This document shows positions 1-10,310 of a stretch of 64,000 nucleotides of DNA, one piece after another. This stretch comes from Austwickia chelonae NBRC 105200 (GTDB lineage: Bacteria; Actinomycetota; Actinomycetes; Actinomycetales; Dermatophilaceae). A program made the translations under genes and the position numbers. How positions within the stretch are numbered: the stretch's first letter is position 1; the number at the start of each line of letters is the position of its first letter. The stretch is from positions 1-64,000 of the forward strand of contig NZ_BAGZ01000021.1 in the NCBI RefSeq assembly GCF_000298175.1, in the 5' to 3' direction. The notes under the pieces are model-generated. The model worked only from the letters and a program-made list of their open reading frames with translations. It was not told the origin of the DNA and did not search any database.

Positions 1-918
1 CCCCCGATGTTCTTGTTGGCCAGGCAGAGGATCGCATGCGCCCCGCACCTGCGGGGATGAGCCGAGGTGGCGTGCCATGACATGGATGCGTCCTGTATGC
101 GCCCCGCACCTGCGGGGATGAGCCGATGGAGCTCAACGCCCGGCGATTCGCGGAGGCATGCGCCCCGCACCTGCGGGGATGAGCCGGCCCAGCGCACCGG
201 GTCCCCTACGAACAAGCTATGCGCCCCGCACCTGCGGGGATGAGCCGACACCCGACCGACCCTGTGCGTCGCTCAGAGCATGCGCCCCGCACCTGCGGGG
301 ATGAGCCTGAATGGGCCCCGTTCGCAGCGGGACCCATTCGATGCGCCCCGCACCTGCGGGGATGAGCCGGGCAGCCGGAGCTTGCGTCCGGTGTCGTCGG
401 CATGCGCCCCGCACCTGCGGGGATGAGCCGACGTTGGGGCTGGAGAACAAGACCAAGCTGGCATGCGCCCCGCACCTGCGGGGATGAGCCGTGCCACCCG
501 TGCCACGACATGACGCCAAGCGAATGCGCCCCGCACCTGCGGGGATGAGCCGTCGAACCCGAACCCGTCAGCGTTTGACTGCTCATGCGCCCCGCACCTG
601 CGGGGATGAGCCAGTCCGGGGTGAGCGTCCATGACGCGGTCCCGGGATGCGCCCCGCACCTGCGGGGATGAGCCCCAGCTCCGAGACGCCGGCGTGCCCG
701 TCTACGAATGCGCCCCGCACCTGCGGGGATGAGCCCCGCTGCTTCAGCTCGTCGACGTTCGCGCCCGAATGCGCCCCGCACCTGCGGGGATGAGCCGCAT
801 GTCGACGATATGTGCCCGGGACGTGTCGGATGCGCCCCGCACCTGCGGGGATGAGCCGACGGTGACTGCGGAACCGAAGACCGTCACGGCATGCGCCCCG
901 CACCTGCGGGGATGAGCC
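1..918 (+). CRISPR. Type I-E-like CRISPR array (left end cut by window)
   Basis: Fifteen complete copies of a 28-nt repeat start at 36, 97, 158, 219, 280, 341, 402, 463, 524, 585, 647, 708, 769, 830 and 891. The period is 61 (once 62), so spacers are 33-34 nt. The repeat reads ATGCGCCCCGCACC followed by TGCGGGGATGAGCC; its CCCCGCA/TGCGGGG arms form the 7-bp hairpin typical of type I-E repeats cut by Cas6e. All copies look identical and all spacers differ. By analogy with known I-E arrays the leader lies to the left, outside the window, and bases 1-2 fit the end of a further repeat. The last repeat is not degenerate. No cas gene is present here, so activity cannot be judged. Short ORFs that read through the repeats are artefacts. 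Confidence 0.97.
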
Positions 919-1212
919 AACCCATAACCTTCTGCTCTGTGGACTCGCGGAATATTCGCAGCCGGTCACTCCTTCTACGTGACCAGCACATCTGGCCCTT
1001 TCCCGTGTAGCGTCAATCGCGCCTAGACGGTATGCCCTCTCGCCATCGGTGCTGTGTGAGCGAACGTGCACGCGCACGTGGATCTCAGGAGCAGTCTCAT
1101 GGCGAAGAAGGGGAAGCCGCCGATCGGCTCCGCGCAGAGCGAAGCTGCGAGGCATCGCCAAGTACGAGCATTGACGCATTCCTGCTGGATACAGCCAGTT
1201 GACACGGCGAGA
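919..1212. other. Trailer side of the CRISPR array, no gene seen
   Basis: This is a 294-bp stretch between the last repeat and the end of the broken doc gene. Small ORFs occur on both strands, but none has a convincing ribosome binding site or a recognisable domain. There is no AT-rich leader on this side, in keeping with it being the trailer end. Confidence 0.5.
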
Positions 1213-1622
1213 TCAGCTGAGACCGACCATCCGCGCGTTGATCCACATCGCAGCGGTTCGCGCGCCGTCCTGATCCTCGGCAAGCGACCTCACGAAGTAG
1301 TCGACCTCCGCCGCCGACGTCCACACGAGGCTTTGACCATTCAGCTCCAGGAACAGAACCGTCGTGTGCCAGGCCAACCGCTTTTGCCGTCGGTGTACGC
1401 CTGAGCGCGCTGGATGCCGTCAAGCAGCTTCCCTGCCTTCTGGGCAAGCGACGGGTAGAGGGCGCGATCGAAGACCACCTGGAACGGGGCGTTGACCGCT
1501 CCATCGAGAAGGCCGGGGTCTCTCAGGACCCCGGCCTTCACCACGACTTCGTACAGCGCACGAACTTGCTGCGCTGTGACCTGGACGATCACCGGGCGAG
1601 CAGAGCTAGTGCGTCGTGCCAC
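1213..1622 (-). pseudogene. doc: Doc/Fic-family toxin, frameshifted in the Fic motif
   Basis: The open part (1341-1622) reads as the N-terminal two thirds of a death-on-curing (Doc) Fic-fold toxin: VTAQQVRALYEVVVKAG, then GLLDGAVNAPFQVVF. It loses frame at AYTDG, where DGNKR is expected. Adding one base in the run at 1382-1385 restores DGNKRLAW and a tail (HTTVLFLELNGQSLVW, then RMVGLS) that stops at 1213. A single deleted base therefore destroys the anion-binding Fic loop. Even when restored, the position of the usual catalytic His holds Gln (QAYTDGNKR). The gene overlaps the end of the upstream Panacea gene by 34 bp, the layout of a toxin-antitoxin operon. Doc proteins phosphorylate EF-Tu; this copy should be inactive unless the frameshift is a sequencing error or is bypassed. 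Confidence 0.8.
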
Positions 1623-2116
1623 CGGTCTTCGTTGGCACGCGCGATAGCCAGAACGTCTTCGTCAGACGCTCGGCCGGTGGTGACCGAGGGCGCAGTCGGT
1701 CCCTCACCTGCGATCGACTGCTCCGTGTAGTACTTCCTCATCGCATCATGTCTGATCTCGTGAGAGCAGTGCCCCTCACCGTCGTTGTAGTTCTCCCAGG
1801 TGTCCCGCCAGGGGGGCTCAGCGTGCGATAGCTCACTGAGAGCAGTTCCAGACCGTCGCCCGTAGTGCGCCAGGACCGCATCGATGACCGCGGTGTCGCG
1901 CTCCTCCAACGCATGGGACGGCGCGACCGGGCGGTAGCGCAAGGCACGGACGACCGGCCCCATCTGCCACGCCTCGATGCGGTCGTTGAACATCGGGCGT
2001 CCTTGCCAGACAAGGGACCACGCCTGGATGTAATAGGCGAGCTTGTGCCTGTGCATCTCGCCGAGGGTGGGCATGCGAGACTCCACGTAGCTCATCACGT
2101 CCATGATGTCTGCCAT
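1589..2116 (-). CDS. Panacea-domain (SocA/DUF4065-like) antitoxin
   Basis: This 175-residue protein has the hallmarks of the Panacea domain: DVMSYVESRM, then HKLAYYIQAWSLVWQGRPMF, then IEAWQMGPVV. These domains neutralise many unrelated toxins in panAT modules and were also described as phage GepA and Caulobacter SocA. The start at 2116 is chosen because GAGGAGG sits 7 bp upstream; an upstream in-frame ATG at 2155 lacks such a site. The downstream doc gene overlaps its 3' end, so the pair is a Panacea-Doc toxin-antitoxin operon. With doc frameshifted this is probably an orphan antitoxin, which could still counter related toxins carried by phages or plasmids. The family assignment rests on motif recognition. 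Confidence 0.8.
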   Translation of the reverse strand: MADIMDVMSYVESRMPTLGEMHRHKLAYYIQAWSLVWQGRPMFNDRIEAWQMGPVVRALRYRPVAPSHALEERDTAVIDAVLAHYGRRSGTALSELSHAEPPWRDTWENYNDGEGHCSHEIRHDAMRKYYTEQSIAGEGPTAPSVTTGRASDEDVLAIARANEDRWHDALALLAR

Positions 2117-2262
2117 GTCAGCCTCCTCTGCTACTTCGTCAGGTTTACATGACACTACTTACTGTGCCTGACAACGCATCGACCGAGTAAGACCATTCCG
2201 TAACGAATGCCTCGGCCCAGTCCTCCGTGCCACAGCCCCAGCCCGACCCAGACAGGCTCAGG

Positions 2263-3372
2263 TCAACGTGGCGGCGGTACTGGTTCGACTCCGCGTGCTG
2301 CCGCGAAAGCTGGCCGGATCGTCCCGGTGACGAGGCGCTCGCGGGAGTCCTCGTCCCAGAAGGCGGCGCGGGCGGCGTCCACGGTGAATCGTTCGACCGC
2401 TTCGATGCCGTAGCCGAAGGCTTCGCAGAGCAGAGCAAATTCCTCGGTCAGGGTGGTGCGGCTCTGCAACCTGTTGTCGCAGCTCACTGTGACGAGGAAG
2501 CCCAGGTCCGCGAGGATCGGGAAGGGATGGTCGGCGATGCTGTCGCAGATGCCCGTCTGGACATTCGACGTCGGGCACACCTCCAACGGGATGTGGTGGT
2601 CCCGCAGGTAGGTGGCGATCTTCCCGAGTTTGGGGCTGTCGGCGTCGAAGCAGATGTCCTCCATGATCCGTACTCCGTGGCCGACCCGTTCCGCGCCGCA
2701 CTCGATGACGGCCTGTCGGATCGACTCCGGGCCGTCGGCTTCACCGGCGTGGGCGGTGCTGTGCCCGCCTCCGGCGCGGATCGTCGCGAAGGCCGACGCG
2801 AAACGGTCGGCGGGGAAGCCGTCCTCCGCGCCGGCGATGTCGAAACCGGCCACCCCGCGGTCCTTGAATTCCAAGGCCAGTTCGGCGACCTCCGTGGAGG
2901 GTTCGTTGTGGCGCATGCTGCACAGCAGTTGGCGCACCACGATCGGGTGGCCCTGTTGGGCGCACTCGGCCATGCCTTGGACGAGCCCGGCGGCGACGGC
3001 CTGCACGGCGTCGCGCATGGTCATCTCGCCCTGGGTGTGTTGTTCGGGCGCCCACCGGGTTTCGCCGTAGACGACTCCGTCGGCGGCGAGGTCGTGAACG
3101 TACTCCCGGGCGATCCTGGTCAGGGATTCGGGGGTCTGCAGGACAGCGACCACGTGGGTGAAGGTCTGGAGGTAGAGCTCCAGTGAGCCGGAGGTCGACG
3201 CCTCGTAGAACCAGTCGCGCAGGGCGGCGTCGCCGTCGGCGGCTGCGTCGGGGAGCTGCCAGCCGATCTCTTCGGCGAGTTCGATGATGGTCTGTGGGCG
3301 CAGGGCACCGTCCAGGTGATCGTGCAAGGAGACCTTGGGCAGCGCACGTAGCTGGTCACGGGTGAGGGTCAT
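2263..3372 (-). CDS. add: Adenosine deaminase
   Basis: This 369-residue zinc enzyme deaminates adenosine or deoxyadenosine to inosine in purine salvage. The N-terminal metal-binding motif is SLHDHLDGALRP (His-x-His). It is followed by the substrate region GVVYGETRWAP, then STAHAGEADGPESIRQA with the zinc His and catalytic Glu, ERVGHGVRI, PLEVCPTSNVQTG and the late Asp motif TVSCDNRLQS. In most adenosine deaminases the last motif reads SDDP or NTDDP, so the CDNR form is a small deviation that places this protein in the actinobacterial branch. The start at 3372 has GAGGAGG 7 bp upstream; a longer reading to 3450 lacks a site. It appears to be a single gene. It would feed inosine to the nucleoside hydrolase found near 52.3 kb. 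Confidence 0.93.
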   Translation of the reverse strand: MTLTRDQLRALPKVSLHDHLDGALRPQTIIELAEEIGWQLPDAAADGDAALRDWFYEASTSGSLELYLQTFTHVVAVLQTPESLTRIAREYVHDLAADGVVYGETRWAPEQHTQGEMTMRDAVQAVAAGLVQGMAECAQQGHPIVVRQLLCSMRHNEPSTEVAELALEFKDRGVAGFDIAGAEDGFPADRFASAFATIRAGGGHSTAHAGEADGPESIRQAVIECGAERVGHGVRIMEDICFDADSPKLGKIATYLRDHHIPLEVCPTSNVQTGICDSIADHPFPILADLGFLVTVSCDNRLQSRTTLTEEFALLCEAFGYGIEAVERFTVDAARAAFWDEDSRERLVTGTIRPAFAAARGVEPVPPPR

Positions 3373-3973
3373 GGGTCCTCCTCGGTCGCTCCTGGTGGCT
3401 TTCCGTGTCGGGTCGTCGCCGGGTTCGTGTCCCCTCGAGCACTGCGACATGCCCGGATGGCGCCGAGGACATCCTCGACAGCATCAGAATGCCTGTCACT
3501 GACGTGAATCCGTCGCTTTGACGGCTCTTGCCAGTTCTTTCGCAAGGTCAACGTGCCGTACGGGGTGTTGGGTTCCGCACTTAAATAGGATGTTGGGTCT
3601 GATTCGGTTCTTTCTGCCCGGATGCCACCGGTGGTCGTGACGCGGGGTCTTTCTCGCCGGTCCCGGGCTTTTCCTGCCGTCTGCCCTGTCGTGCGCGGGC
3701 CCTCTTCGCCGGGATGTTCCTGCCCTGCCCTACCCGGCCCCGCCTTGCCGTACGTCGTCGGCCGACCCTCCCGCGCACCCATCCTTGCCCTGCTTTTATG
3801 CAGCTTTACGAGAAGCTATCTATAGTTAAGCTATTAGAAGGCATACTTTGGTAAAAGATGGATGAGCGCTCGGGTGACACCAACCCGCCGACACCCGCGC
3901 GCCCAGGGGGCACGGCGCCCTCCGCCGCGCACCCCACACCCGCGAATGATGCATCGGTGCAGGTAGGAGAGAC
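3373..3973. promoter_or_regulatory. Divergent intergenic region with an AT-rich promoter patch
   Basis: This is a 601-bp gap between the divergent add and PLP-enzyme genes. No gene is supported. Bases about 3790-3855 are strikingly AT-rich for this genome and carry the direct heptamer AAGCTAT at 3813-3819 and 3828-3834 (15-bp spacing) around TATAGT at 3821. This looks like a promoter with a repeated regulator site for the + strand gene at 3974. Bases 3960-3973 hold its ribosome binding site (AGGTAGGAGAG). Confidence 0.5.
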
Positions 3974-5500
<1,527 letters not shown>

Positions 5501-5513
5501 GCCGGGGGAGGAG

Positions 5514-5554
5514 CTCCGGGGCGCATCCCCCCAGGCCTGGGACGCGCCCCGGAG
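5514..5554. terminator. GC-rich hairpin between convergent genes
   Basis: CTCCGGGGCG at 5514-5523 pairs perfectly with CGCCCCGGAG at 5545-5554. It has no T tail, as is usual for actinobacterial terminators, and sits between the converging genes ending at 5500 and 5602. Confidence 0.6.
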
Positions 5555-5601
5555 GACCCCCACCCCCACGAACAACCCCACCCCGACAACGCAGGCCCGC
5601 T

Positions 5602-7749
5602 CTACTCCTGCGGAACCAACGGATCGGACGCCCGCGAAAGCACCCCTCGCGACAGACCCACCGCCGCCGGGGCACACACCCCGGAGACCACGGCCAACAC
5701 CACCGTCGGCCACACCGGCACCCCCGCCTGCGTCGAACTCAACTGCACGAAACCCGCCGCGACGGCGAGCCCCGCCACCCAGGCCAGCGCCAAGGTCGGC
5801 CACACGTTCAAACAGGTCTGCAGGACCAACGACCGCTGCAGATCACCCAACGACATCCCCGCGATCCGCAGACCCCGCAACGTACGCCCCCGCCCCCGCA
5901 CCTGCGCGTGCAGGCCCACCACCAGGGAGATCACCGCGACGCCGGTGGCTACCAACACCGTGGCCACCGTCGCCATCAGGAAAGGACGCGTGACCTGCCG
6001 GGCCTGGTTCGCCGCCTCGCCGAGTGTCTCCACCGTCGACGTCGCCAGCTGCGCCCGGATCAGGTCGGTCCGCAGTCGCTCGGTCGCCTGGACGCCGTCA
6101 CGTTGGAAGACGGCGAACAGCGTGGACGTCTCTCCCAGCGGTGGGATCGCAGTCGAACCGTGTTCCTGCTCGATGTGAGGCGGGAGCGGAACCCGGTGCG
6201 CCGTGGACACCGCCCGGACCGCCGCCACCGCAGCCTGCCCGCAGGTCGGCGGCCCGCCGTCGACGGACAACCCGCGACAGCGCAGCGACGCACGCCACCC
6301 GCCCTGGTCGTCCAGCGACGACGGGTCCGGGGTGTGCACCGTCAGAAGGGCATTCGGGTCGAGCCCGTTCACCCGCGGGAGCGCATCCGGGGTCACCGCG
6401 AGGACGATGGCATCCCGCCCCACGGACTCGGCGGCCGAAGCTTTTGCCCCGCCGCCGGACTCACCGAGCGTCGGGAAAAGTGTCATCAGCACCCCGGAGA
6501 CCACGGTGAGCAGCGCCAAGGCCGCAGCCATGCCCACACTGCGGCTGCTCTGGCGTCGAGTGGCCGCACCGCCGATCACCATCCACGGGATGCGACTGTT
6601 CATCGGCGGCCCGGCCAGCCATCTCGCCAGGATGGCACCCGACATCGTGGCCGCCACGCAGAGCAGCAGAAAACCTCCCAGCAGGGCAGCAGCCCGCGCG
6701 TTCACTTCGTCCGGCCGCGGCCACCACACACTGACCACGACCCCTGCCGCGCCGAGGAGGACACCCGAGAGCGCCACCCACGAAGGTCGGGTACGTCGCC
6801 CACCGGAAGACGGCGACGGCGACGGCGCGAAACCGGCCCGCACACTGCTCAAGGCATACACCAGCGTGGTGACCAGGAGGAGTACGCCCAGGCCCACCGA
6901 CATCGCCAGTGGATCGGGGCGAAGATCACCCGGCCACACGCCGTGCCCGACGGGAAGCCGAGGCGCGACCCACTGCGCCGACAGGAAGAAGACCGGAACC
7001 CCGACGAGCACCCCGGCCGCAGCTGCCACCAGACCTTCCAGCGCGGAGGCGCACAGGAAGACCTCCGGGGGAAGACCGATGAGGTCCATGGCCGTCCGAC
7101 GCCGCGCACGCGCCGAGGACTCCACCCCGGAGGTCACCCACAGCAGCCACGCCAACGGCAGACACAACATCGCCGCGATGACGGGCGCCCCGACCCGCAC
7201 CACGCCGGGCACCACCACATCGGCTCCTGCCGACGAAGCCATCCCCGCGATCAGCACGCCGCCGCGAGCCTCGACCTCCGCAGCGGGGGCGCCCACCACA
7301 GCGCGTAATTCGCGAGGCCCGCGCAGCGCGTCGGCAGGCATCTGATCGACCACCCGGCCCGGATAACGCCGGGCCAGCTCGGCATCCCGTTGCAGCGCAG
7401 CCGCCAATGCCGGGGAGACCACCATCTCGCCGGGGCGCGGATTCCCGGACAGCCGCGGAAACCGGAAGGTGGACGTCTCCGGCACCGCGATCCGGTCGAC
7501 GGTGACCGGAAGACCCCGATAGTTCTCGACCGACTCCACCACCCACGCGCCCTGACCCGCGGCCGGCGCCGCACCCCGCACCGGCATGGTCGAGACTGCG
7601 ACATCACGCTGCGTCTGCCCGACCGGCCCCGCGGAGAGCGCCGCGAGCACGACGACACCGATGACCGCGACCACCAGGACGGTGACGAAGCTCCGCCGCC
7701 GCTCGGCGGCCATCCCCCGGAGCGCCACCCATGCGGCCGCCCGGATCAT
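5602..7749 (-). CDS. ABC transporter permease, FtsX/MacB-like
   Basis: This protein of about 715 residues has an N-terminal membrane anchor (TVLVVAVIGVVVLAALSAG), a large extracytoplasmic segment, and later groups of membrane helices with the FtsX-type layout, ending in VVLAVVSGVCAPAAVGLSRG. Two FtsX halves appear to be present (helices near residues 210-340 and near 600-700), as in actinobacterial exporters with a duplicated permease. The start at 7749 is chosen because its ATG overlaps the TGA of the ATPase gene (ATGA) with GGAAGG just upstream. It forms one operon with the ATPase (7746-8420) and a small peptide gene (8417-8599). MacB/LolD-type systems extrude peptides or lipoproteins or resist antimicrobial peptides; the substrate here is unknown. 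Confidence 0.82.
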   Translation of the reverse strand: MIRAAAWVALRGMAAERRRSFVTVLVVAVIGVVVLAALSAGPVGQTQRDVAVSTMPVRGAAPAAGQGAWVVESVENYRGLPVTVDRIAVPETSTFRFPRLSGNPRPGEMVVSPALAAALQRDAELARRYPGRVVDQMPADALRGPRELRAVVGAPAAEVEARGGVLIAGMASSAGADVVVPGVVRVGAPVIAAMLCLPLAWLLWVTSGVESSARARRRTAMDLIGLPPEVFLCASALEGLVAAAAGVLVGVPVFFLSAQWVAPRLPVGHGVWPGDLRPDPLAMSVGLGVLLLVTTLVYALSSVRAGFAPSPSPSSGGRRTRPSWVALSGVLLGAAGVVVSVWWPRPDEVNARAAALLGGFLLLCVAATMSGAILARWLAGPPMNSRIPWMVIGGAATRRQSSRSVGMAAALALLTVVSGVLMTLFPTLGESGGGAKASAAESVGRDAIVLAVTPDALPRVNGLDPNALLTVHTPDPSSLDDQGGWRASLRCRGLSVDGGPPTCGQAAVAAVRAVSTAHRVPLPPHIEQEHGSTAIPPLGETSTLFAVFQRDGVQATERLRTDLIRAQLATSTVETLGEAANQARQVTRPFLMATVATVLVATGVAVISLVVGLHAQVRGRGRTLRGLRIAGMSLGDLQRSLVLQTCLNVWPTLALAWVAGLAVAAGFVQLSSTQAGVPVWPTVVLAVVSGVCAPAAVGLSRGVLSRASDPLVPQE

Positions 7750-8420
7750 CGCTGACCTTCCGGATGACACACGCCGTCACGCATCTCCACGACGCGGTCG
7801 TAGCGGGACAGCTGGCTGCGCTCATGGGTGACCACCAGGACACCCACCTGGTGACGACGGGCCTGGGCGACCAGCAGGTCCATGGCGGTGGCGGCGTTCT
7901 CACTGTCCAACGACCCGGTCGGTTCGTCCGCGAGGATGAACGCCGGACGCCCCACCAGCGCCCTCGCGATGGCGGCCCGCTGGCGTTGACCGCCCGAAAC
8001 CTGCGCCGGAAGCCGCCCGGACAGCGCACCCACCCCCGCGACCTCCAACAACGAACGGGCCTCGGCTTCTGCCGCCCGACGGGAAGCCCCGCGCATGAGC
8101 CCAGGCAGCAGCGCATTCTCCAAGAGGGACAGCTCAGCGATCAGCTCCCCGAACTGGAGAACGAACCCGAGATGACGGGCCCGGAAATCACGCCGGTGAC
8201 GCGCCGACATCTCCGACAGGGAAAGATCCCCGAAACGGACCGTGCCCTGACCGGGCACCTGAAGACCGGCCAGGCACATGAGCAGGGTCGACTTGCCGCA
8301 TCCGCTGGGACCGACCAGGGCCACGATCTCCCCGGAGGAAAGAGTGAGCGACGAACCGCGCAGCGCGGGCGTCTCCCCGTAGGAGACATGCACATCGGTG
8401 GCAGAAAGGACGCCGTTCAC
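7746..8420 (-). CDS. ABC transporter ATP-binding protein, MacB/LolD type
   Basis: This 224-residue ATPase has all the nucleotide-binding motifs: Walker A GPSGCGKST, Q-loop VLQFGEL, signature VSGGQRQRAAIARAL, Walker B FILADEPTGSLD and the switch His in VVTHE. The DEPTGSLD wording is typical of the MacB/LolD/FtsE subclass that works with FtsX-like permeases, which matches the next gene. A GTG start at 8420 overlaps the stop of the small upstream ORF (GTGA) and is preferred over an in-frame ATG at 8444 that has no ribosome binding site. Translational coupling on both sides indicates a three-gene operon. It powers export or lipid-side extraction by the FtsX-like permease. Confidence 0.88.
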   Translation of the reverse strand: MNGVLSATDVHVSYGETPALRGSSLTLSSGEIVALVGPSGCGKSTLLMCLAGLQVPGQGTVRFGDLSLSEMSARHRRDFRARHLGFVLQFGELIAELSLLENALLPGLMRGASRRAAEAEARSLLEVAGVGALSGRLPAQVSGGQRQRAAIARALVGRPAFILADEPTGSLDSENAATAMDLLVAQARRHQVGVLVVTHERSQLSRYDRVVEMRDGVCHPEGQR

Positions 8421-8599
8421 GATGCGACCACAATCTTCCGACACGACTCCATACGGCGGAGCATCACATGATTGTCGGACCCCAATATGCGGGCCAAAGA
8501 TTTCGCTTCAGGAGATATTGATGCTGAGACGGAACAAGAACTGAGTGGCGCTCCCGCAGCTACACCAGCGATGATGCGCAAGATTGAATGAACATTCAT
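8417..8599 (-). CDS. Small lipoprotein-like peptide coupled to the ABC exporter
   Basis: This 60-residue ORF starts at ATG 8599, with GAGGA a few bases upstream. It begins MNVHSILRIIAGVAAGAPLSSC. The hydrophobic stretch ending LSSC is a plausible lipobox (cleavage before Cys22), leaving a tail of about 39 residues, SVSASISPEAK to CRKIVVAS, with a second Cys near residue 54. Its stop codon overlaps the GTG start of the ABC ATPase (GTGA), which argues that it is translated and co-regulated. The DNA here is visibly less GC-rich than the neighbours. It resembles no family I recognise. It could be a lipoprotein cargo or partner of the exporter, a peptide signal, a bacteriocin-like precursor, or only a leader ORF. 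Confidence 0.5.
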   Translation of the reverse strand: MNVHSILRIIAGVAAGAPLSSCSVSASISPEAKSLARILGSDNHVMLRRMESCRKIVVAS

Positions 8600-8748
8600 G
8601 CATTCCTCGCATTTTAAGAGTGTGAGCCAAGGCTAACTCTCATCACGTTTGATTCAGCGCTTCTCCCGGTTTTTCCGCAGCGAGTCCCGCAAACAGGAAT
8701 CAGGCGGCGACAACAGGAACACCTGTATGCGGCACCCGGGCAGCCAGA

Positions 8749-9072
8749 TCAGGGCCGTCGCGCCCGCACCGATTCCGAACGGCGGACCACCCTGGCCAGA
8801 CGTTGGATCTCGGCGACATGCCCACAGAAAGCGACCCGCCCGACATCGGTGAGGGCCACCTCCAACCGGTCGTGGCCATCGGTGCGCCGTCGAACCGTCT
8901 GCGCATATCCGTGTTCGCGCAGCACCCGCACATGTTTGCTCAGTGCCGAATCGGAGATGCCCAACTCGTCCCGGAGGCCGGAGAACCTGCGCGACTCCAC
9001 CGGGATCAACAAGGCGCACAGACGCATCCGGGTCGGCTCGTGGATCAGGGCGTCGAACACAGGGGCGGGCAC
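8749..9072 (-). CDS. Winged-helix transcriptional regulator
   Basis: This 107-residue DNA-binding protein of the short MarR/ArsR-like class (HTH_27-type) begins with PVFDALIHEPTRMRLCALL. The recognition region is FSGLRDELGISDSALSKHVRVLREHGY, followed by a wing with RRRTDGHDRLEVALTDVGR. Proteins of this size and opening usually act as one-domain repressors. A GTG start at 9072 with GAGGA 8 bp upstream is preferred; the frame stays open to an ATG at 9102. It is divergent from the mycothiol/formaldehyde operon (9222 onward) with about 150 bp between them, so it may regulate that operon or the downstream ABC exporter operon. It carries no visible cysteine metal site. Confidence 0.8.
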   Translation of the reverse strand: MPAPVFDALIHEPTRMRLCALLIPVESRRFSGLRDELGISDSALSKHVRVLREHGYAQTVRRRTDGHDRLEVALTDVGRVAFCGHVAEIQRLARVVRRSESVRARRP

Positions 9073-9221
9073 CCCGCCATCCTCACATGCGTCTTGCCGC
9101 ATAGGAAAGGCTCTTTCAGGTCGACGACCAGCACCGACCCGCCCACGACCGCTTTCTTCCTGGCCAAATACGCCAGACCGACGTTGACTGGGGGCTACCC
9201 CGCACCGAACGAGGAGCCCAC

Positions 9222-10310
9222 ATGCCCACCACCGTGAAAGGCGTCATCGCCCGCAGCAAAGGCACCCCCGTCGAACTCGTCGATGTCGTCGTCCCCGACC
9301 CCGGGCCCGGCGAAGCCGTCGTGAAGATCCAGGCCTGCGGGGTCTGCCACACCGACCTGCACTATCGGGAAGGCGGCATCAACGACGACTTCCCCTTCCT
9401 GCTCGGTCACGAAGCCGCCGGAACGGTCGAAACCGTCGGCGAAGGCGTCACCGACGTCGCCCCCGGCGACTACGTCGTCCTCAACTGGCGGGCCGTCTGC
9501 GGACAGTGCCGGGCCTGCAAACGCGGCGAACCCTGGTACTGCTTCGCCACCCACAACGCCACCCAGAAGATGACCCTCACCGACGGCACCGAACTCACGC
9601 CGGCCCTGGGCATCGGCGCCTTCGCCGAGAAGACCCTCGTCGCCGCAGGCCAGTGCACCAAGGTCGACCCCGAAGCCGCGCCCGCCGCAGCCGGCCTCCT
9701 CGGCTGCGGTGTCATGGCCGGGATCGGCGCCTCCATGAACACCGGCGCCGTCAGACGCGGCCAGTCGGTCGCCGTCATCGGGTGCGGCGGGGTCGGCTGC
9801 GCAGCCGTCGCCGGGGCAGCGATCGCCGGGGCGACCACGATCATCGCCGTCGACCTCGACGACCGGAAACTCGACCTGGCCCGGAAACTGGGCGCCACCC
9901 ACACGATCAACAGCAGCGGCGTCGACCCGGTGGAGCAGATCCGCGAACTCACCGGCGGACACGGCGCCGACGTCGTCATCGACGCCGTCGGACGCCCCGA
10001 GACCTGGAAGCAGGCCTTCTACGCCCGCGACCTCGCCGGCACCGTCGTCCTCGTCGGCGTACCCACCCCCGAGATGACTCTCCCGGACATCCCGCTGATC
10101 GACGTCTTCGGCCGCGGCGGTTCCCTCAAATCCAGTTGGTACGGCGACTGCCTGCCCGAACGCGACTTCCCGATGCTGATCGACCTGTACAAGCAGGGAC
10201 GACTCGACCTGGACGCCTTCGTCACCGAGACCATCGGCATCGGCGACGTCGAAGCAGCCTTCACCAAGATGCACCACGGTGACGTCCTGCGATCGGTGGT
10301 GACCCTGTGA
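9222..10310 (+). CDS. mscR: S-(hydroxymethyl)mycothiol dehydrogenase
   Basis: This 362-residue zinc-dependent medium-chain alcohol dehydrogenase oxidises the formaldehyde-mycothiol adduct with NAD+ and can also reduce S-nitrosomycothiol. Catalytic zinc ligands are seen in [15 protein letters not shown] and [11 protein letters not shown], and the structural zinc Cys cluster in [16 protein letters not shown]. The Rossmann glycine motif is [15 protein letters not shown], followed by the acidic VDLDDRK that favours NAD. Length and motifs match the mycothiol-dependent actinobacterial family rather than the glutathione-dependent one. The stop overlaps the GTG start of a metallo-beta-lactamase-fold gene (GTGA). 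That pairing is conserved in actinobacteria, where the partner is thought to hydrolyse S-formylmycothiol. Confidence 0.93.
   Translation: MPTTVKGVIARSKGTPVELVDVVVPDPGPGEAVVKIQACGVCHTDLHYREGGINDDFPFLLGHEAAGTVETVGEGVTDVAPGDYVVLNWRAVCGQCRACKRGEPWYCFATHNATQKMTLTDGTELTPALGIGAFAEKTLVAAGQCTKVDPEAAPAAAGLLGCGVMAGIGASMNTGAVRRGQSVAVIGCGGVGCAAVAGAAIAGATTIIAVDLDDRKLDLARKLGATHTINSSGVDPVEQIRELTGGHGADVVIDAVGRPETWKQAFYARDLAGTVVLVGVPTPEMTLPDIPLIDVFGRGGSLKSSWYGDCLPERDFPMLIDLYKQGRLDLDAFVTETIGIGDVEAAFTKMHHGDVLRSVVTL

Noticed and set aside
36-918. Self-targeting spacers against genes in this window
   Set aside because: No spacer could be matched by eye to any other part of the window; a computed search would be needed to be certain.
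206-1179. Several minus-strand ORFs with repeated RRCGAH / SSPQVRGA / LIPAGAGRI peptides
   Set aside because: They are translations of the CRISPR repeats in three frames and are not genes.
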